64,000 nucleotides of DNA from Melieria omissa. Lineage: Eukaryota; Arthropoda; Insecta; Diptera; Ulidiidae. The notes beneath the pieces are model-generated. The model worked only from the letters and a program-made list of their open reading frames with translations. It was not told where the DNA came from and did not search any database. The stretch lies in contig OZ020268.1 in assembly GCA_963971225.1 (NCBI GenBank), positions 33,877,848-33,941,847 of the forward strand. The letters run 5' to 3'. Every line of letters starts with the position of its first letter. Positions within the stretch are counted from its first letter, which is position 1. The translations under genes and the position numbers were made by a program. This document shows positions 1 to 10,726 of this stretch, one piece after another.

Positions 1-285
1 CAATGCGTGTTAACACTTCGGTGTAACCACAAAAGCTGAGTCCTATCAAAAGACAAACTTGACAGTTGAAAGATTGGCGATATGTCAATTAGGGAAAGAA
101 AAAACAGTAATGGTTCACAACCCAGCCCTCTCCCTTACATTTTTTTCTTTAAAAATTCACAATTTTACTGTAATTCATCAACAAAAACTTTTTATAAAGT
201 TAAGAAATGGGAATTAAATCATAAGTAACAAAATTGTTTATTAAAACGCATATTTGCTCTAAACAATAAATGTTTAAAGTCTTCA
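1..285. other. AT-rich sequence, no gene seen
   Basis: No open frame, RNA gene or recognisable repeat is visible. The sequence runs into a TTAA-type MITE at its right end. Confidence 0.6.
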
Positions 286-804
286 CCCTTTCGACCCCAA
301 AGTTGCCTGAGCGTAACTTCACCTATTTGTCATCTTAACATATAGCAAAAGATACCATTGATTTATGGGTTTAATTTAAGTAGGCACCAACAAATTAATA
401 TTTTTAGAAGTGAATTCAAAACAAACCACAAACATTTTACTGTTACCCCCAAAATAATTTCCAATAATTTGCATCGATATCAGGGAAAGTTTGTGTTCTA
501 ATTGAAGTCTACGAATTGGGCGCGTTTTACCAAAATCATGTTTCTTGAATAATGGTTAAATAAAATCAAAAAGTAATAATTTTCTATTTTTCCATAAATA
601 TTAAATAATTTTTCTTTGGTTAAAAAATTGATACAAATTGTGTGTAACCCGTTTTTAGCTAAAATTGTTCAAAAATAAACTAACTCTAGAAATCTAACAA
701 ACAGGCGTCGCGACTTCAAAAGTCGTGTGTACACTTATTCCATTGTTTCATAATTGAAATACCAAAAAGTAATATCGAGACACAGGTTAAAGTTCAGGAG
801 GACT
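286..804 (+). mobile_element. TTAA-type MITE, family A, copy 1 (degenerate)
   Basis: The first 230 bases match 55,642-55,870 on the same strand and 19,100-19,322 on the opposite strand at roughly 80-90% by eye. Shared landmarks are TTTCGACCCCAAAGTTGC at the left end, CACCTATTTGTCATC, and CCAATAATTTGCATCGATAT. The better-preserved copy at 55.6 kb is bounded by TTAA on both sides, which points to a piggyBac-like non-autonomous element. Here the left flank is TTCA, so the duplication has decayed. The right end is set by alignment to the copy 3 terminus and is approximate. There is no coding capacity. Confidence 0.7.
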
Positions 805-819
805 AAACACATGTTTTCT

Positions 820-1296
820 GTTTTTACGTAGATTTTTAACTAAAAAAATCATACAAATATATGGCTGTGCAAAAAGTTACTAAAACTTTCAATAAAGATT
901 AAGAACGGATATGTTTTCTTTTTTAATTGTTTCTTAAGATATAAAAAGCTGAGGCTTATATTTCACTCTTAATTTAGAATATTTTTCAAAATTAAAAACC
1001 TGAAAATTGGCAAAACTTAGAGGAAAATATGCAAAAAATATTTCACAGTATGTTCTTGGATTTTTTATATTTTAAGACGCATTCTTTCTTTATCGAATAA
1101 TGTAAGCACATCCTCCAATATCTTCTGATCTCAGAAAATAATTCAATTTGAAAAGTCTTCTAAACACCAATTTTACGAAAAACAAAATGAAGATTTCAAT
1201 TCCGTAGACTGTGACTAACTTGTATACAAAATTTTATTGAGAACAAAGCATTCCTTCTAATTTTTTTCGGCAGTTGTATGGGGTAGAATGACTGTG
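820..1296 (+). mobile_element. CACAGTG-ended non-autonomous element, family B, copy 1 (left-truncated)
   Basis: This block aligns with 4,500-4,984 and 15,260-15,994 in the same orientation. Shared strings include CTAAAACTTTCAATA, AAAATATTTTTCAAAATTAAAA, AGAAAATAATTCAAT, and the right end GTTGTATGG followed by ACTGTG. The left part of the element is missing; family A copy 1 lies directly upstream. No coding capacity is visible. Confidence 0.65.
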
Positions 1297-1336
1297 TATT
1301 GTCATGAAAAAATATGGAAAATAAGTATTTAATAGT

Positions 1337-1440
1337 GTCCAACCGAAACCACTATTTTGGGCCGAAACCGAAATCGAATTTCGGTTTTTTTTTTAATTTT
1401 CGGCCGAAATCGAAACAGAAACCTAAAATTTTTAGTTGAA
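1337..1440. repeat. CCGAAA-rich imperfect palindrome, possibly a hAT-type terminus
   Basis: The sequence has repeated CCGAAAC/CCGAAATCG units, then TTTCGG and a long T run, then TTTTCGGCCGAAATCG, giving a folded purine/pyrimidine palindrome. Related words recur at 1,776 (GTTTCGGTTTCGAAAG). Arrangements like this occur near the ends of some insect hAT elements; that link is from memory. No 8-bp target duplication was found. Confidence 0.35.
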
Positions 1441-2880
1441 ATAAAAATCACCACATCAAGCATCAAAATCATAATTTTTAACAAACGAATTTTACTTTAA
1501 GTATATAAAGAATAAACAACATAAATAAATAAATACTTAAGTGCTATCAATAAAAAGAATCATTCATATTTTAAAAACACTAACATAAAAAATCACACTT
1601 TCTTTCCTTACTCAATATTCAAAATTAAATAATTTAATATTATATTCTAAAAAAAGAAGTTTATTTACATTGGTGGCATCTAAATTCTCCTTCTCATCCT
1701 TTCATTATATATCTGCTCGGCTGCACTAACTGTTCACTTGCTACACAATAAAATGTAAAATGTATTCTAGAAAGTTTCGGTTTCGAAAGTATCCTTCCGC
1801 TTGTAAGAGCTAAGCAATCCTTACCTTCCTTACTGCACCTTTCAAAAAATCTACAATACTGTTACGCATTAGTCTTAATCTTATTATTTATAAAATCGTA
1901 TCTTAATCTTGTTATTTATTTATAAAAATCAACAAACTGTCAGTTCCTTGTCCACTCAATTCTAAGTCCTCCTGTCATTGTCATTCATCGCACTAAGAAC
2001 CCAACTTTCATCACTCAAACAATCAATACTCCGTATCAATAATGCCAAGTGCGTTTTTTTGTTTGTCTGGAAACCTATGCCCATTTTCTGTTGTGTTAAG
2101 AGGAACTACTCAACATTGGATAATATACATAAATACACATATTTCATTTCATTTATTTAAATAGCACATCCATAAATAAATTTTGTTGTCGTTTATCGCT
2201 GAATACCCAATTTTTCAAGTATTATATAAACTTGGCCAATTCCTCTCATTTATCTCGAATTTATGCTACGACTGCAAACCTCTATCAACTTTAAGGTCAC
2301 ACACGCTCGTATAACACAGCACAGAATATGGTTCACGAAAAAATTGAGAGAGGCATTAGTGATATTAAAACACACGCGTGCACGACATTTTGAACACGAA
2401 GACGCCGAACAATTATTTGCAGAAACACTAAAAGGTCAAAGTGAAAAATGAGAATATGTGTGCAAAGAATATTTTTGCTTTCTAGAATCGTAATGAGTGA
2501 ATGTGAATGGCAAATTATTTGAAAATCACTTCTTATTTTTCATATGTCATTAATTTCGTTTTTAAATGTCATTGTATTTAATTTTTAATCAATCAAAAGG
2601 ACATAAATTGAATGCATTGATTATAAAAAGGTGGTCTTGTAGTTGAGGTCCGACATCAACAAGAGATGATGATGGGACTTGTCCTCTTCCTTCTCAGATT
2701 CTTTTGAAAATTACTCAATAAAATTTGAGCCACTCTGAATGCTCATTTGTGTTTTCACAATGGTTTGAGTGAGTGGGTGTTTTTATGATAATGAAAAAAA
2801 CATTACACATGGAAAATAAAGACGAGTTAGATACTTTGTATAGTACAGGAAATTTGCACCAAATAATAAGAAAATTTTGA
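1441..2880. other. AT-rich intergenic sequence, no recognised gene
   Basis: Short open frames (such as 62 codons at 2,263-2,451, +) match no family I know and have no supporting context. The composition is the same as the flanking relic DNA. Nothing else is supportable. Confidence 0.55.
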
Positions 2881-3150
2881 ACAGCTGAATTTAAACGTCA
2901 CCATACCAGCTTGGGAGATGATAATCATTCGAGACGTTCAAAAACTGCAACCACTGACAGTAACATTGCTAAAGTGTACCAAATGGTACTTGAGAACCAT
3001 CAACTCAAAATAAAAGAAATAACAGAGACTATGAATATGTCCAAACACAGTTTTTCTCACATATTGAATCAAGACTTACCATGAAAATTATTGTCTGAGC
3101 GTTGGGTGCCATCTCTGCTTACCTGACACCAAAAAGTGTACGAATACATA
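2881..3150 (+). pseudogene. Decayed mariner transposase, N-terminal DNA-binding region
   Basis: One reading frame from 2,881 reads as a mariner-type N-terminal region: a FKR segment, then SRRSKTATTDSNIAKV, then a second helix-turn-helix stretch with LKIKEI, MNMSKHSFSHIL and finally LSERWVPSLLT. In mariner proteins this order corresponds to the end of the first helix-turn-helix, the linker, the second helix-turn-helix and the WVP-H/S-LT linker before the catalytic core. Two stops interrupt it, near 3,081 and 3,124. The catalytic D,D34D core is missing and a small inverted-repeat element follows at 3,211. It is clearly dead. The subfamily is uncertain; it differs from both other mariners in the window, so it is a third lineage. 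Confidence 0.7.
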
Positions 3151-3210
3151 TTTTCAACATTCTATTTCGACGGATTAAAGAGACGAGAGTATCGCTGGGA
3201 GAAGTCAACT

Positions 3211-3446
3211 TAGTCGTGTCTGGATATAGTAAACTAATTGTTACAAGGCCTGTTCACAGTATTGAGGTTGTTTACTATATAAAGTTTAACTTTTTTGTTC
3301 AAAAACTCGTTCTATTTGCACAAAATACACTTTTTGTTTTTTGCTAAAAATTTTTTCGTTCGTATTTAGAGGCTATATATCCAAATTTGGGTGTAAGTGA
3401 ACAGGTGTTAACTATATCGGGCGTTCACTATACCCAGACACGACTG
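3211..3446. mobile_element. Short Tc1/mariner-type MITE with inverted ends
   Basis: The left end AGTCGTGTCTGGATATAGT and the reverse complement of the right end (CAGTCGTGTCTGGGTATAGT) form about 24-bp inverted repeats with few mismatches. The right end is followed by TA, as expected for Tc1/mariner target duplication; the left TA is degenerate. The interior repeats the words TTACTATATA and TTAACTATAT. It lies just downstream of the decayed mariner transposase, possibly inside that older element. Confidence 0.6.
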
Positions 3447-3449
3447 TAT

Positions 3450-4319
3450 GTAAAAAAACAATTTTAATATCAAAACTATCTTTGTTAGGTCGGAAACTGC
3501 TCAGATCACCGTCTTACGTATCAAAGGTCTAATTATAATAGCTCATAGGATTTACAGTATATGAGAGTCTTAATTTTTAATGTTTTCATATTGAAAGCGA
3601 GTCTACTTTGTACAGGGGATCAAAGATATGGCACCACAAAATCTTTTCCCTTCCTCTGTTATGGGTTAGGTTATCCTTTCTTCTCTTCTATTATACGTGT
3701 TTTCAAAATCATAGGACAGCTTTATTGAATTAAGATTTGTCATGAGATTTTATGAAGACTTTTCTAATATGGAGAATGGGATTACTTTGATCACAGGTAC
3801 TTCAATGGAAATTTTAAGGACTTGAATTCAGAAAAAAAACCATCAGTGAACTTAGTTGACTACTTTCAACAAGTTTCTTGGAATCAGAAATAGTGATTCA
3901 TAACTATTAGACGGAAGTAATCCAAAACACAAGAAATGTTGTTGCACTGAGTGGACTGTGAGCCATGAAGTCGTTCATATTAATTGACCAGAATGCAATT
4001 CGATTGAAAATGCTCAGGCTATCATGATGACAAGGCATGGGTCTATATCCTTCAGAATTTTTAAATAGTTCAGCGTATTCTAGGAAAGTATTGCTGATAG
4101 AATATGCAAGCCACTTTGAGTCAAAGTATATCATTCAGATGTGCTCGCATCAGTGAAATGTAGAAGAAATTAATAAAACGTTAACACTAGAATGTGTACC
4201 CACCAGCTGGTTTCTTGTTTTTCTGATTTTTAAATAGCAAATATGAATACTTACGCATGAAGTTACAATTAAAATATATCTTCCAATTTTGGCTTCGTAT
4301 ATTCTGTATTAAACCATTC
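3450..4319. other. Intergenic sequence, nothing recognised
   Basis: There are no repeats shared with the rest of the window and no frame with recognisable domains. A 75-codon frame on the minus strand (3,907-4,134) has no familiar motif. Confidence 0.55.
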
Positions 4320-4984
4320 GACAGTGATTCGTTCCATAGACAAAATTTAAAAAATTTATAGTCTCAGAGTTTCATAATTTTTATGTCATTTAAAAGGTAA
4401 AACTCCAATTAAGAAAACTCCCAAAAATCTGTGCGAAAAAATAATTAGTGTAAGTGCAAGAGCTGCTCAAAGTCGGAACTTTTTTGACACAAAAATTTAA
4501 AGACATGTTTTGTGTTTTTTCGTTTATTGATTAAAAAAATCTTAAAAATTCATGGTTTGCAAGAAGCTGCTAAAACTTTCAATATAGATTAAGAACTGAT
4601 GTGGGCATTTTTCCTATTAACTTTTCCTCAAATATTTCTAAAGCCGAGGCTGAAGCTGATTTAATTGAAAATATTTTTCAAAATTAAAAATTTGAAAGTA
4701 TGTTCCTGGAATTTTTTCATTTTAAGAAGCATTCTTACTTTGTCAGGTAATGTAATTACATTCTCCGATATTTTCTGATCACAGAAAATAATTCAATTGG
4801 AAAATTGGTCCGAACAACTATATTTCAAGAAAATATATACCATGTTTATTCAAAAATAATTACCGGTTTCATAGACCTGGTATTTCAATTCAGCAGACTA
4901 TGATTAACTAGTATACAAAATGTATTGAGTACATACCACTTCTTCTTATTTTATCCTGCGGTTGTATGAATTCGTATCACTGTG
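4320..4984 (+). mobile_element. CACAGTG-ended non-autonomous element, family B, copy 2 (complete, 5-bp TSD)
   Basis: The left terminus GACAGTGATTCG and the reverse complement of the right terminus (CACAGTGATACG) are inverted repeats that continue with CCATAGACA and CATACAAC. The same five bases, CATTC, lie directly outside each end (4,315-4,319 and 4,985-4,989), a target-site duplication. A 5-bp duplication with CACAGTG-like ends is the pattern of the Transib superfamily, so I suggest a Transib-like non-autonomous element; the assignment is inference. The interior is AT-rich with no coding frame. Two further partial copies are in the window. Confidence 0.65.
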
Positions 4985-6756
4985 CATTCATGCAAAAGTT
5001 ATAATTAGAAAATTTTTTTCTGCTTATTTTAAATCAATTTTGATGGTGTGTCATGTTCTTGTCTGACAAAAACTAAGTCCTTAAACTTTTTCATATCTTC
5101 CTTTTGTGTTATTGACGCAATAAACTGAAAGTCATGATTACTTTATATATATATACAAAATTTATTGCATAAACTTCAGAGCACACTTCATTCCTACTCG
5201 CACAGCGCCGGTCAATGACTCGTCAAAAACTGCACTGCGCAGCACAAAGTCAAATGACCGAAAAATGGCTATCAGTGGATTATTGCAACGGAATTGACGC
5301 CAACGTAATTGGCTGCAAGCTTCATACAAACTAAAAGCGCCAACTCAACAACAACAAAAGCGTGTACAGCTACAACAACAAGAATGCCAACACTGCAGTG
5401 GCCATTAAAATTGAAGATGCTGCAGCGAACAGTGCAAACAAGTGGATGATGACTCAATGTCGATGTGTGAGTGTGTGTGTATGTGTGAGTGGGTTAAAAT
5501 GTACAAGTATGCACATTAACTATGTATATGTGAAAACTGTAAATATGTGGTAAATATTAGAACATAAGGCAGTTGAAAATTTAAATTTAAATATGTTTTC
5601 TTGGCTTTTGCAATTTTCCTTATCCAAAAATCGCATTCAACTTAAGTCTCTTAAATAACTGAAAAATCTTGCTAAACATAGGATGACAATTTTCCATTTA
5701 CTGAATACACCACAAACAGCACTCAATAAATTATTGTTGTGGTTTCCAGTACAAAATGAAAATGCCACATTTTTGGAGCCAAACAATTGCGCTCCTGTCC
5801 GCACTTCCTCAGTCAATGGCGCTGTCATTTAGCACAAAGTGCTTTGAAGTCAAATCGGCGCCAAGCGAGTTAAGTGCACTAAGAGTCTTTGCAGCAATCT
5901 GCCAGCATCAAATGCTGCCCCAAAAAACTCCAATACAGAAGGGGAAAAAACACACGGGGGAAATTAGAAAAGCGCGACCACCGTAGACCATAAACACTGC
6001 TGCGAACGGCAGGAGCACTGACGAACACTGATGTCACCGCAAAAACAAACAACCAACCAACCAACAAACAGACACCGCTGTCACCACTGGCGTTTGCAGT
6101 ACCTGCCAGCAGCTTTGTTTGTTGCTGCCGGCATCAGACAGCGCCAGCATGTTGTCGTTTATTTTCAGTGTCAGCTGTATGTGTGTGTGTGGGAATCTGT
6201 GTGGGATTTTGTGTGGTGACTGACACCAACTCAAACCGGTAGCACTTTACTCATACACAGAACACAAAGGAAATTTGTTCATAACCAATCGTCGTGTGGT
6301 TCGGTTTTGAATGCACAGAATTGCATGACATGTTGCAGTTGTTGTTTTTCGACAAAATCAAGTCGATATGACAACTGTGATACAGGTCAAATAATAACAG
6401 GAAATTGTATGTAGTACAGCGTAGAAAACTCCAAATAAAACAACACTTTTTGTTCAATGCGCCTTGCACAGAAAAAAGTTCAAATCTACATTATGCAACA
6501 GCAAAGTTGCAGCAGTCATGTTGTCACTGCTGTCGCTATTATTGTGACTGTAGCTGTGACTGTTGTTGCAAGCAATTTGATTGAGTGACGTCTACAAGAC
6601 AATATTGGCGAAATCGCTGCTGCTGCAGTTGTTGTGTTTTTCCATAGCAGCAAAATAAATTTGATGTGACAGCCAGCTGCTAATAAAAACCAAAGCAGAC
6701 AGCAATGACATTTTTCAGGCAACAAGCTACAGAGAAAACTATTGAAGAAAATAAAT
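4985..6756. other. GC-balanced single-copy sequence with microsatellites
   Basis: This block contains a TG-rich run at 5,465-5,489, a CCAA run at 6,048-6,064 and CTG/TTG-rich stretches at 6,500-6,700. It has several short overlapping frames typical of repeat-biased DNA but none with a recognisable domain. It may hold regulatory or intronic DNA of a gene outside the window. Confidence 0.5.
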
Positions 6757-7540
6757 TAAAATAAAATAAAATAAAATAAAATAAAATAAAATAAAATAAA
6801 ATAAAATAAAATAAAATAAAATAAAATAAAATAAAATAAAATAAAATAAAATAAAAAAAATAAAATAAAATAACATAAAGTAAAATAAAATAAAATAAAA
6901 TAAAATAAAATAAAATAAAATAAAATAAAAGAAAATAAAAGAAAAGAAAAGAAAAGAAAAGAAAAGAAAAGAAAAGAAAAGAAAAGAAAAGAAAAGAAAA
7001 GAAAAGAAAAGAAAAGAAAAGAAAAGAAAAGAAAAGAAAAGAAAAGAAAAGAAAAGAAAAGAAAAGAAAAGAAAAGAAAAGAAAAGAAAAGAAAAGAAAA
7101 GAAAAGAAAAGAAAAGAAAAGAAAAGAAAAGAAAAGAAAAGAAAAGAAAAGAAAAGAAAAGAAAAGAAAAGAAAAGAAAAGAAAAGAAAAGAAAAGAAAA
7201 GAAAAGAAAAGAAAAGAAAAGAAAAGAAAAGAAAAGAAAAGAAAAGAAAAGAAAAGAAAAGAAAAGAAAAGAAAAGAAAAGAAAAGAAAAGAAAATAAAA
7301 TAAAATAAAATAAAATAAAATAAAATAAAATAAAATAAAATAAAATAAAATAAAATAAAATAAAATAAAATAAAATAAAATAAAATAAAATAAAATAAAA
7401 TAAAATAATATAAAATAAAATAAAATAAAATAAAATAAAATAAAATAAAATAAAATAAAATAAAATAAAATAAAATAAAATAAAATAAAATAAAATAAAA
7501 TAAAATAAAATAAAATAAAATAAAATAAAATAAAATAAAA
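6757..7540. repeat. Compound pentanucleotide array (TAAAA)n(GAAAA)71(TAAAA)49
   Basis: A TAAAA block with a few variants (6,757-6,930) is followed by one GAAAA, one TAAAA and then 71 uninterrupted GAAAA units (6,941-7,295). A second TAAAA block of 49 units (7,296-7,540) has a single variant near 7,408. The perfect GAAAA core suggests recent expansion by slippage or unequal exchange. The long open frame on the minus strand across it is only a by-product of a stop-free repeat. The purine-only strand could adopt triplex structures. Confidence 0.97.
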
Positions 7541-7546
7541 TTAAAA

Positions 7547-8010
7547 AAATTAAATATTTTTTTCTACATATATGAAAAATTAATATTTTTTTATAAGCTT
7601 CGCAGATGATAAAATTAGACATTTGACTTTAAGTTCCTGCTCGGAAGTAACCAAATCTGCGCTGCTCTTTTAAATCATAAATTGAAAAATTAAAAACCAA
7701 ATTTTTTTCACTCACAATGGCTTCAAAAGAAAGTTTATGGAAATGATTCCCAATGGAAAATAAATAAAATTAAATATTTTTTATTTTCAGTAAACTTTGT
7801 AGATGCTTAAAATAGACACTCGGTTCAAAGTTGCTACTGAAGTCCAAAAGTGCTACTTTTTTAAATCATAAATTAAAAATATAATTTGATTTTTTTCACT
7901 CAAGATGACTTTAAATAAGAAGTTAATAGGCACAGCTCTCTATGGGAAATAAATAAAATTAAATATTTATATTATAAGCAAACTTCACAGACGCTCTAAA
8001 GTAACCAAAC
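7547..8010 (+). repeat. Diverged tandem repeat, about 190-220 bp unit, three copies
   Basis: The word TAAATATTT followed by TATAAGC or TTCAGTAAAC starts units at about 7,551, 7,771 and 7,960. Each unit goes on to a CAGA(T/C)G word, TTTTAAATCATAAATT (first two units), TTTTTTTCACTCA, and ends in AATAAATAAAATTAAATA. The third unit is cut short near 8,010. The unit junction is itself TAAAA-like and directly borders the pentanucleotide array. Confidence 0.75.
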
Positions 8011-8205
8011 ATGTGCTGCTTTAAGCTGAGCACACGCTGCTCGCATTTGCGTACATTTGCCTGCCAAAAAGTTGCGCCAAGTTGCAAAGTTTTTTTTCTT
8101 CATTTTATCTTTTTCTCAACATTTGCTACACAACCACTAAATTACAATTATTTCAGGGCCCCAAATACACACCACTGCTTGCTAATCATGACCACACAGC
8201 CCAAA

Positions 8206-8316
8206 GCAACCCAACTTAAACCAGTTCAACGCGACCCAACACAAACCCACCCAACCCAACCCAGCCCCACCCAACCCAACCCAGCCCCACCCAACCCAAC
8301 CACCCAAAACCAAGCA
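8206..8316 (+). repeat. C-rich minisatellite with G-quadruplex potential on the minus strand
   Basis: A 20-bp unit, CAGCCCCACCCAACCCAACC, occurs twice in full and is flanked by more CCCAAC units. The complementary strand has at least eight GGG or GGGG runs separated by 1-3 bases, which meets the usual G-quadruplex rule. A plus-strand frame reads through it as a Thr/Gln/Pro-rich peptide, which I regard as a composition artefact. Confidence 0.85.
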
Positions 8317-9428
8317 ACTCGACCTTTGCGTGCACGTTGTCAACTTTCAATGAAGGCAACAACAATTTTCGCACTTAAAGTCAAGCAAGAATTTGCGAGT
8401 TTCCGCGCGTCACGTTGACATTTGTTTAACATTGCATTTGGCTTTGACTTTGGCCAAAATCTCGAGCACATCTCAACTTGGTTTATGCAACATTTGCGCT
8501 GAAATTTATTCAAACTTTTCGGTATGCAAAATTAAATTCAAATTAAATCAAATGCCATCGCTGGCCAAAAACTGTACTTACAGTATGTGTCTGTGGTCAG
8601 GCGATCGATGGTGTCCTGCTTCAATTTTGAGTTTTTCTTGCCCATGTTGCGGCTTTGACGTTGGCTATAGCGTTGGTTGTGGTTATCACTGTTGTTGTTT
8701 GCTGCCTTAAATTCGAGCACTCGAGCTCTTTTGTCTGCTGCTGTAGATTTAGTATGAAATTTTTCACTTCACTGTTATATGCTATTAGCAACACTTTGTT
8801 TTATTTAATTTTATTTCATTTGTAATGGTTGCATTTATGTCGTTTAATGGTTTCACAGCTCTTTAGCACTTCATTTGTTTAATCTGCAATGAAAAGCATC
8901 AAGAACGTTGAGTGCATTTCTGCATGGATAAAATTGCATTAGTTAGAATAATTTAATGTGTCTGCTTGAACTTTGCATAGCTGACAGAAATTTGCGTAAC
9001 GTATGTACATTTATTTCGTATTCAAAAGCTTCCTGGAAGACATAAATATTTAATCGTTTTTATGCAACCAAAGTGAGTTATGCAAGAATAATATTTCAAA
9101 GGCAAACGGAAACTTTACACTGCTTCAATGGTTGCAGTAGCGAGGTTTCAAAACTTTGTAGTTAGAGGATTGCAAGTGGATTTGAGTTGCCTTTGGTTGT
9201 AACTCGTTTATTTGTATCTCCTGATCTGGTAAATCTCCTGATAGCAATTGAATTAATGTATAAATTTGTTATAAACAGTCAAATTTCTTTACTGGGTTGT
9301 CATCATTTCATTGTTAAAAGATATACGATTCAACAACAACGAATGACTTGTTCACAGCTCACTAGAAACCACCAGTTGGTTGGTTGATTGACTAGTTGCT
9401 GTCACAGCTAGGTAGCACAATTATCAAT
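8317..9428. other. Single-copy sequence, no gene seen
   Basis: Moderate GC DNA with many TTTGC/GCAAA words. No domain-bearing frame, RNA gene or interspersed repeat was found. Confidence 0.5.
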
Positions 9429-9793
9429 TTAAATCAACTTAATGGGATCCAAAAAGTTTAGAAGCTTCCCAAATTTCTTAGTTGAGGTGGTTCTCAAATC
9501 TTTTGGGAAGGGCGTCACCTGCTTCTTGCTAAACCCAGACATGCATACAGAAAATGGATGAGCGTTTCACTTTCGTTGTCTTCACCAGAGAGACTTGCAG
9601 TATTCAACAACTGCATAACAACTAAAATTTTGAGAAATGGATGTAAACCACACTTTGTTCTAAAAGCATGAGAATCATCGCTTAACGCTGGTGGGATAAT
9701 AACTGATTTTGGCGTAAGAATTTCTATTAACGTAAGATTTGCGCTTGTAAACGTCAACTGTCGGGCGTGATAGTGCAATTTAACACCGTTCAA
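9429..9793 (-). pseudogene. 3' end of a non-LTR retrotransposon ORF2 (C-terminal tail)
   Basis: On the minus strand the frame reads a Cys-poor version of the zinc-knuckle-like C-terminal region of insect LINEs: GEDNESETLIHFLYACLGLARSR (9,586-9,518), which corresponds to the usual C-x2-C...H-F-L-C-x-C-P-A-L-A-R-x-R block. A one-base shift continues it as FPKDLRTTSTKKFGKLLNFLD and ends at TAA (9,429-9,431), the typical LG(R/K)...LLRFL tail. The zinc-binding Cys residues are replaced (LNTASLSGED, LYACLGLA), so it is old. Everything 5' of this tail is missing, as expected from 5' truncation. The clade is uncertain (Jockey/R1/LOA-like). Confidence 0.65.
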
Positions 9794-10715
9794 CTATTTT
9801 TCTGTTCAAAGTCACTAGCCTGGGCCAATGCCACCAGCATAATTGAGGTATTAAAGACCACACTTTGCCCAAAATGGCCAGCAAATTATGTCAAAACCTA
9901 ATCAAAAACTAGCTGTTCGTTTTACATTGTCAAATCGCAGAATTGAAACTCATTACAATCATATTTAGTCCATCTCATTCATAACTGACCTAACTAAAAC
10001 TGCCCGATCAATAATTTCCAATTCGTTCACGCGTGAAATAGAATCTTTCATATTTCATGAATTGCATTTATAACTAATATTGAAATATTGCATAAAATTT
10101 CACAAAATGCAATTTCGCAAATTTCTATTGCAATGCAAACGCGGCAAACGCATGCGAACGCATCGTTCTCTCATCGTGCCCCATCGCCATTAAAACTTAA
10201 TGGCATGCACATGTTGCACATTTGAGTGGCCATGTTTGCGTTGCGCTCGGGAATTTGCATTTTATTACCCATATGCTGGCAGCCAACACCGAGTTCTGCT
10301 ATCAAAACGAAAAAAACCTGAGCCAACGAAACAACTGCACTGATTCGCACAGCGCTGCAGCCGATGTGTGTTGTTTGTTTTCGCCACACTTGCTGCCGAT
10401 TAAATCCTCCATCATTTACACGTATACAGAATAACATTGCAACTGGAAAATGTTTTTTTTTTGTGTCGTTAATATGCAAAAATTTACACGGCACGCCTAA
10501 TAGTTGGCTACGTGCAGTGTGCCATGTGTGTGAAAATTGTGCAAATGGTGGCGTGTCTGCGTTTTTGTTTTTTTTTTTATTTGCAAGTGTGTATGTGCAA
10601 ACATGCAAACACATCATTGTGTGCGTGTGAGTGCATAAATTAAATTACGTTTGTGGTAACAGAAAGCTAGTTAAAATTCATTTGCATTCGTATTGAAACG
10701 TTTGTTGGCCAACGG

Positions 10716-10726
10716 GGCGTATGAGT
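10716..10726 (+). promoter_or_regulatory. GGCGTATGAGT motif, site 1
   Basis: An exact copy of an 11-base word found six times in the window. The local context is CAACGGGGCGTATGAGTGTT, in DNA that otherwise looks single copy. The function is unknown; a protein-binding site is an inference from recurrence and partial flank conservation. Confidence 0.45.

Noticed and set aside
6756..7622. 288-codon open frame on the minus strand with FILFY/FSFLF repeats
   Set aside because: It is the read-through of the pentanucleotide array, which has no stops in this frame. No start context, domain or conservation argument supports a protein.
8011..8418. 135-codon frame with Thr-Gln-Pro repeats
   Set aside because: The repeat part is the C-rich minisatellite and the flanks show no domain.
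10171..10617. 148-codon frame on the minus strand
   Set aside because: No domain; opposed by frames on the other strand in biased DNA. Likely chance.
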